Source: Clostridiaceae bacterium (GTDB lineage Bacteria > Bacillota > Clostridia > Oscillospirales > Acutalibacteraceae). From it: 9,462 nucleotides of DNA. Made by a program: the position numbers and the translations under genes. Below, piece after piece: positions 6,850-9,462 of this stretch; within the stretch, counting starts at the first letter, position 1; every line of letters starts with the position of its first letter. Location of the stretch: assembly GCA_016292705.1 (NCBI GenBank), contig JAEDHZ010000048.1, positions 1-9,462 on the forward strand, written 5' to 3'. The notes beneath the pieces are model-generated. The model saw only the letters and a list, made by a program, of their open reading frames with translations. It made no database searches and was not told the origin of the DNA.

Positions 6850-7062
6850 ATGAACGATCTTATAAAAATTATTGAAAACTATGTTGAATATGACGGTGAG
6901 ATAACACCGGAACTCACATTCAAAAACGACCTGGGACTTTCCTCTTTTGACACCGTCTGCATGATTGAGGAACTCAAAACTGTGTTCAAAAAGAATCTTG
7001 AACCCTCCGACTTCATCAGACACAAAACTGTTGGAGAAATGGCAAAGTTCCTTTCGGAATAA
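6850..7062 (+). CDS. Acyl/peptidyl carrier protein
   Basis: This acidic 70-residue protein has the size and pattern of a stand-alone four-helix carrier. NDLGLSSFD (27-34 region) aligns with the canonical DLGxDSLD motif, so Ser32 should receive the 4'-phosphopantetheine arm. The residues on either side of that Ser are Ser and Phe instead of Asp and Leu. The acidic EELKTVF helix after it (40-46) and TVGEMAKFL near the end fit the recognition helix II and the last helix. ATG 6850 is chosen because AAAGGTGA (6837-6844) lies 5 nt upstream. A GTG at 6841 overlapping the previous TGA would add only MKN and has a poor site. As the last gene after two ligases and a C-domain protein, it is presumably the dedicated carrier for the acyl intermediate and not the fatty-acid-synthesis ACP. 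No phosphopantetheinyl transferase is encoded here. Confidence 0.9.
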   Translation: MNDLIKIIENYVEYDGEITPELTFKNDLGLSSFDTVCMIEELKTVFKKNLEPSDFIRHKTVGEMAKFLSE

Positions 7063-7110
7063 CTCAGTAAGTATCTGCTTAATTAGTGGTTACTTTATAA
7101 AACTCCTTCC

Positions 7111-7160
7111 AAAAAAGCAACAACGCACACCGATTTCCCCTTTTTCGGTGTGCGTTGTTG
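7111..7160 (-). terminator. Perfect 16-bp hairpin; minus-strand terminator between operon and galE
   Basis: CAACAACGCACACCGA (7118-7133) and its exact reverse complement (7145-7160) flank an 11-nt loop. On the minus strand the stem is followed after one base by TTTTTT (7116-7111), a classic intrinsic terminator. On the plus strand it is followed by TATAATCC, with no T-run, although a stem this stable may still help end the ACP transcript, for which no better site exists. It lies well past the first galE terminator and may act as a backup. Confidence 0.75.
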
Positions 7161-7254
7161 TATAATCCGGAGAAATGAAACAGTTTATACAAATTGACAA
7201 AAGAGCAGATCACGGACGGCAGCAGATGCCGCTCGTAAAATTTATCCGACAGAT

Positions 7255-7281
7255 AAAAACGGGTGCCCCAAAAGACACCCG
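7255..7281 (-). terminator. Intrinsic terminator of galE
   Basis: Read on the minus strand, CGGGTG (7281-7276) pairs with CACCCG (7265-7260) around a 10-nt loop and is followed directly by TTTTT (7259-7255). It starts 13 nt after the galE stop codon. On the plus strand the stem is not followed by a T-run. Confidence 0.82.
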
Positions 7282-7293
7282 CATAAATCATAT

Positions 7294-8313
7294 TCAGTTG
7301 TCAGGATATCCGTTGGGATTCATGCTCTGCCAGCGCCAGGAATCGGCACACATCTGCTCAAGATCTCTATCCGCTTTCCAGCCGAGAACCTCCTGCGCCT
7401 TGCTCGGATCGGAATAGCAGGTTGCAATGTCGCCCGGACGGCGGGGACCGATTTTGTAATTGACCGTTACTCCGCTTGCCTTTTCAAAAGCATGAACAAC
7501 ATCAAGAACGCTGTAGCCAACGCCGGTTCCGAGGTTGAACACCTCACAGCCACGCTGGGAAAGAACTCTGTCAACCGCCTTGACATGGCCGAGAGCAAGG
7601 TCAACAACATGAATGTAATCACGGACGCCTGTTCCGTCCGGTGTGTCGTAATCATCACCGAAAACATTGAGACACTCACGCTTGCCAATGGCAACCTGAG
7701 TAATATAGGGCATGAGGTTGTTCGGAATTCCGTTGGGATCTTCACCGATCATTCCGCTTTCATGAGCTCCGATGGGATTGAAATAGCGCAAAAGGCTGAT
7801 TGACCACTGATTGTCTGCAGTGTAAAGATCTTTAAGGATGAGCTCAATCATATATTTTGTTGTTCCATACGGGTTTGTTGTTCCTCCCGTTGGCATTGTC
7901 TCTTTGAGCGGAGAGGGGTTGTTCATTCCGTAAACCGTTGCGGAAGAGCTGAAAACAATCCTCTGGCAGCCGTTCTTTTGCATAACACGGCAAAGGGTGA
8001 GCGTTCCGGCAATATTGTTGTCGTAATATTCAAGCGGCTTTCTGCAGGATTCGGGAACTGATTTGAGACCGGCAAAGTGAATTACCGCATCAATTTTTTC
8101 GTTCTTGAAGATTTTATCAAGACCTTCTTCATCACGGATATCACATTCATAAAAAGCAAATTCCTTCTTTGAAAGATCTGCAATTCTTCTGAGTGCTTCA
8201 CGCTTGCTGTTGTAAAAATTATCCACAACAACAACATCATATTCCGCTTTCAAAAGCTCAATGCAGGTATGAGAGCCGATAAATCCGGCACCCCCGGTAA
8301 CAAGAATTGACAT
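7294..8313 (-). CDS. galE: UDP-glucose 4-epimerase
   Basis: This 339-residue cytosolic short-chain dehydrogenase/reductase interconverts UDP-galactose and UDP-glucose with bound NAD+ (Leloir pathway and envelope-sugar precursor supply). The Rossmann motif GGAGFIG (7-13), the active-site triad S124 in FSSSATVYG and Y149/K153 in NPYGTTK, and the nucleotide-binding stretches RYFNPIGAH (176-184) and IPNNLMPY (196-203) are all intact. Length and numbering match E. coli GalE almost residue for residue through the active site. The position of E. coli Tyr299, which limits the sugar pocket, is Cys299 here (ATCYSDP, 297-303), as in human GALE. The enzyme may therefore also accept UDP-GlcNAc/UDP-GalNAc, which is inference from known mutants. 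The start ATG (8313-8311) has CGAGGTG (8327-8321) upstream. It is transcribed alone, convergent with the acyl operon and divergent from rsmA. Confidence 0.97.
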   Translation of the reverse strand: MSILVTGGAGFIGSHTCIELLKAEYDVVVVDNFYNSKREALRRIADLSKKEFAFYECDIRDEEGLDKIFKNEKIDAVIHFAGLKSVPESCRKPLEYYDNNIAGTLTLCRVMQKNGCQRIVFSSSATVYGMNNPSPLKETMPTGGTTNPYGTTKYMIELILKDLYTADNQWSISLLRYFNPIGAHESGMIGEDPNGIPNNLMPYITQVAIGKRECLNVFGDDYDTPDGTGVRDYIHVVDLALGHVKAVDRVLSQRGCEVFNLGTGVGYSVLDVVHAFEKASGVTVNYKIGPRRPGDIATCYSDPSKAQEVLGWKADRDLEQMCADSWRWQSMNPNGYPDN

Positions 8314-8336
8314 TATGCTTCACCTCGTTGTATAAT
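8307..8336 (+). promoter_or_regulatory. Sigma70 promoter for rsmA
   Basis: A perfect TTGACA (8307-8312) and a perfect TATAAT (8331-8336) are separated by 18 bp. Transcription should begin near 8343, about 50 nt before the rsmA start at 8392. The -35 box lies inside the first two codons of galE on the other strand, so the two genes share this regulatory DNA. Confidence 0.78.
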
Positions 8337-8360
8337 GATTTATAACTTATTATACAACGA
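8325..8360. repeat. 12-bp inverted repeat linking the divergent -10 boxes
   Basis: TCGTTGTATAAT (8325-8336) and ATTATACAACGA (8349-8360) are exact reverse complements separated by 12 bp. Each arm contains one of the two opposed TATAAT boxes, so the symmetry partly follows from back-to-back promoters. The matching TCGTTG flanks go beyond what two -10 boxes require. Confidence 0.8.
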
Positions 8361-8376
8361 AATTCAAAAAATGCAA
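8349..8376 (-). promoter_or_regulatory. Probable galE promoter
   Basis: On the minus strand TATAAT (8354-8349) is a perfect -10, giving a start near 8342 and a leader of about 30 nt before the galE ATG. The -35 is poor: TTGCAT (8376-8371) at 16 bp is the best candidate. The -10 is well supported and the -35 is weak. Confidence 0.5.
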
Positions 8377-8380
8377 GGAG
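8375..8380 (+). promoter_or_regulatory. RBS that places the rsmA start at 8392
   Basis: AAGGAG lies 11 nt before ATG 8392, slightly long but the only good site. The frame is also open from an ATG at 8335, but that codon overlaps the -10 box (TATAATG) and lies upstream of the expected transcription start, so it cannot be the start of this transcript. Confidence 0.75.
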
Positions 8381-8391
8381 CATTTTGTATT

Positions 8392-9315
8392 ATGCAAAAC
8401 TTATCGGACATCTCCGTCATCAAAAGCGTTCTCAGCCGCCACGGCTTCACCTTTTCAAAAGCACTTGGGCAAAACTTCCTCGTCAATCCCTCGGTCTGCC
8501 CGAGGATGGCGGAAAACTGCGGAATTGATGAAAACACGGGAGTCATTGAAATCGGCGCCGGAATCGGTGTTCTGACAAAGGAGCTTTCAAAACGGGCAAA
8601 AAAAGTTGTTTCCGTTGAGCTTGATACCCGTCTGATTCCCGTCCTATCCGAAACACTCAGCGACTGTCTCAACACAGAGGTTATCAACGCTGACATAATG
8701 AAGGTTGATCTGCATGAGCTTATTACAGAAAAGTTCCCCGGAATGAGGGTTGTCGTCTGTGCAAATCTTCCGTATTATATCACCACTCCCGTGATAACAC
8801 TCCTGCTTGAAAACAGACTGCCCATTGAGAGCATAACCGTTATGATACAGAAGGAGGTTGCCGACCGGCTTTGCTGCGGCTGCGGTTCAAGGGACGCCGG
8901 TGCGGTTACTGCCTGCGTTGATTTCTACGCAGAGGCAAGGAAGCTGTTTGAGGTTTCAAAGGGTTCTTTCATGCCTGCGCCAAAGGTTGACAGCTGCGTC
9001 ATCAGGCTCGATCTGCGTAATGAGCCTCCCGTTGAAGTTGAGGACGAAAAAAAGTTCTTCCGCATCGTTAAAGCCGCCTTTGCCCAAAGGAGAAAAACCG
9101 TTCTCAATTCCGTCAGCTCCTCGCTCTCAACCGGAAAGGAAGCGGTTGCCTTTGCCCTCCAGAATGCAGGACTTGAAAAAACTGTCCGGGCGGAGCAGAT
9201 GAGCCTTGAGGACTTTGCCTCGCTTTGCCGTCACCTTGAAGTTTCCGACCCTTCAGGCGGTTCTAACAATAAAAAGGTTATGAAAGGAGAACAGAACAAT
9301 GAAAAAGACTATTGA
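8392..9315 (+). CDS. rsmA: 16S rRNA (adenine1518-N6/adenine1519-N6)-dimethyltransferase
   Basis: RsmA (KsgA) uses S-adenosylmethionine to dimethylate two adjacent adenines in the 3' terminal helix 45 of 16S rRNA during late 30S assembly. The 307-residue product has all family landmarks: LGQNFLVN (25-32), SAM motif I VIEIGAGIG (51-59), VELD (75-78) for ribose contact, catalytic motif IV NLPYYI (125-130), PAPKVDS (195-201) and FAQRRKTVLN (230-239) in the C-terminal rRNA-binding lobe. It is a little longer than usual because about 24 polar residues (from 284, VSDPSGG onward) follow the last conserved helix. Those codons run through the next gene's ribosome binding site and first codons. Its promoter shares DNA with galE on the other strand. 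The 17-nt overlap with the downstream gene suggests they are co-translated. Confidence 0.96.
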   Translation: MQNLSDISVIKSVLSRHGFTFSKALGQNFLVNPSVCPRMAENCGIDENTGVIEIGAGIGVLTKELSKRAKKVVSVELDTRLIPVLSETLSDCLNTEVINADIMKVDLHELITEKFPGMRVVVCANLPYYITTPVITLLLENRLPIESITVMIQKEVADRLCCGCGSRDAGAVTACVDFYAEARKLFEVSKGSFMPAPKVDSCVIRLDLRNEPPVEVEDEKKFFRIVKAAFAQRRKTVLNSVSSSLSTGKEAVAFALQNAGLEKTVRAEQMSLEDFASLCRHLEVSDPSGGSNNKKVMKGEQNNEKDY

Positions 9316-9462
9316 AAACACCGGCGAGAAAAACGAGAGAAGGATCGTTGAGTTTTTTGTAACTTTCAGAAACACCCTTTTTCTTACTTCCTCAAAGATT
9401 GTCATTGCCGTTTTGATTGCTGTTCTGACCTTCCTTTGTGCAACACAGTTTCTTGATGTGCT
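9299..9462 (+). CDS. Unidentified membrane protein, N-terminal 54 residues (partial)
   Basis: ATG 9299 follows AAAGGAG (9283-9289) by 9 nt and overlaps the last 17 nt of rsmA in another frame. The 54 visible residues have a charged, Glu/Lys/Arg-rich cytosolic start (MKKTIENTGEKNERR) and then a hydrophobic segment (IVIAVLIAVLTFLCATQFL, 34-52) that should be a membrane helix. This N-in start is typical of membrane proteins with a non-cleaved anchor and also of exporters. The family cannot be named because the gene runs off the window. The tight overlap argues for co-translation with rsmA. Confidence 0.75.
   Translation, partial: MKKTIENTGEKNERRIVEFFVTFRNTLFLTSSKIVIAVLIAVLTFLCATQFLDV

Noticed and set aside
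7111..7160. The perfect 16-bp inverted repeat as an insertion-sequence end or attachment site
   Set aside because: No transposase, target duplication or integrase is present. The adjacent T6 on the minus strand explains it as a terminator.
7194..7199. TTGACA as a -35 box on the plus strand
   Set aside because: There is no -10-like sequence 16-18 bp downstream and no gene for it to drive.
7175..7417. Possible small plus-strand gene with GGAG before ATG 7175
   Set aside because: Its second half is antisense to the conserved C-terminus of galE, it crosses the galE terminator, and the translation is low in recognisable structure. A TATAAT at 7161-7166 lies before it but has no -35.

Overview
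The window looks like chromosomal DNA of a Gram-positive, moderately AT-rich Clostridia-type bacterium, probably a gut Oscillospirales/Ruminococcaceae relative. This is inferred from AGGAGG-type ribosome binding sites, GTG/ATG starts, sigma70-like promoters, and a secreted protein with the Cys-rich and Ig-like tail modules common in that group. It is not a phylogenetic placement. No tRNA, rRNA, CRISPR array, transposase or attachment site was seen.

Layout. (1) 1-1840: the last 54 codons of a probable GH29 alpha-L-fucosidase, then a secreted DUF4886/SGNH-like hydrolase, closed by an intrinsic terminator at 1861-1898. (2) 1899-2193: a non-coding promoter region with a good -35/-10 pair and an operator-like palindrome over the -10. 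(3) 2194-7062: a tight four-gene + strand operon with two acyl-adenylating (ANL) enzymes, a free-standing NRPS-type condensation-domain protein and a small acyl carrier protein. (4) 7063-7293: intergenic, with two hairpins whose T-tracts fall on the minus strand. (5) 7294-8313, minus: galE, UDP-glucose 4-epimerase. (6) 8314-8391: a compact divergent promoter region with a 12-bp inverted repeat. (7) 8392-9315: rsmA (ksgA), the 16S rRNA dimethyladenosine transferase, overlapping by 17 nt the start of an unidentified membrane protein that runs off the window.

The notable part is the four-gene operon. It is the minimum set for activating carboxylic acids as adenylates, loading at least one onto a carrier protein, and transferring the acyl group to a nucleophile with a condensation domain. 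All parts are separate polypeptides, and no thioesterase, reductase, phosphopantetheinyl transferase or transporter is encoded beside them. The adenylating enzymes resemble long-chain acyl-CoA/ACP ligases more than amino-acid A domains, so an acylated amine, alcohol or amino acid is a reasonable guess at the product. The product cannot be read from the sequence. The fucosidase/hydrolase genes, galE and rsmA look like ordinary neighbours and not parts of this pathway.
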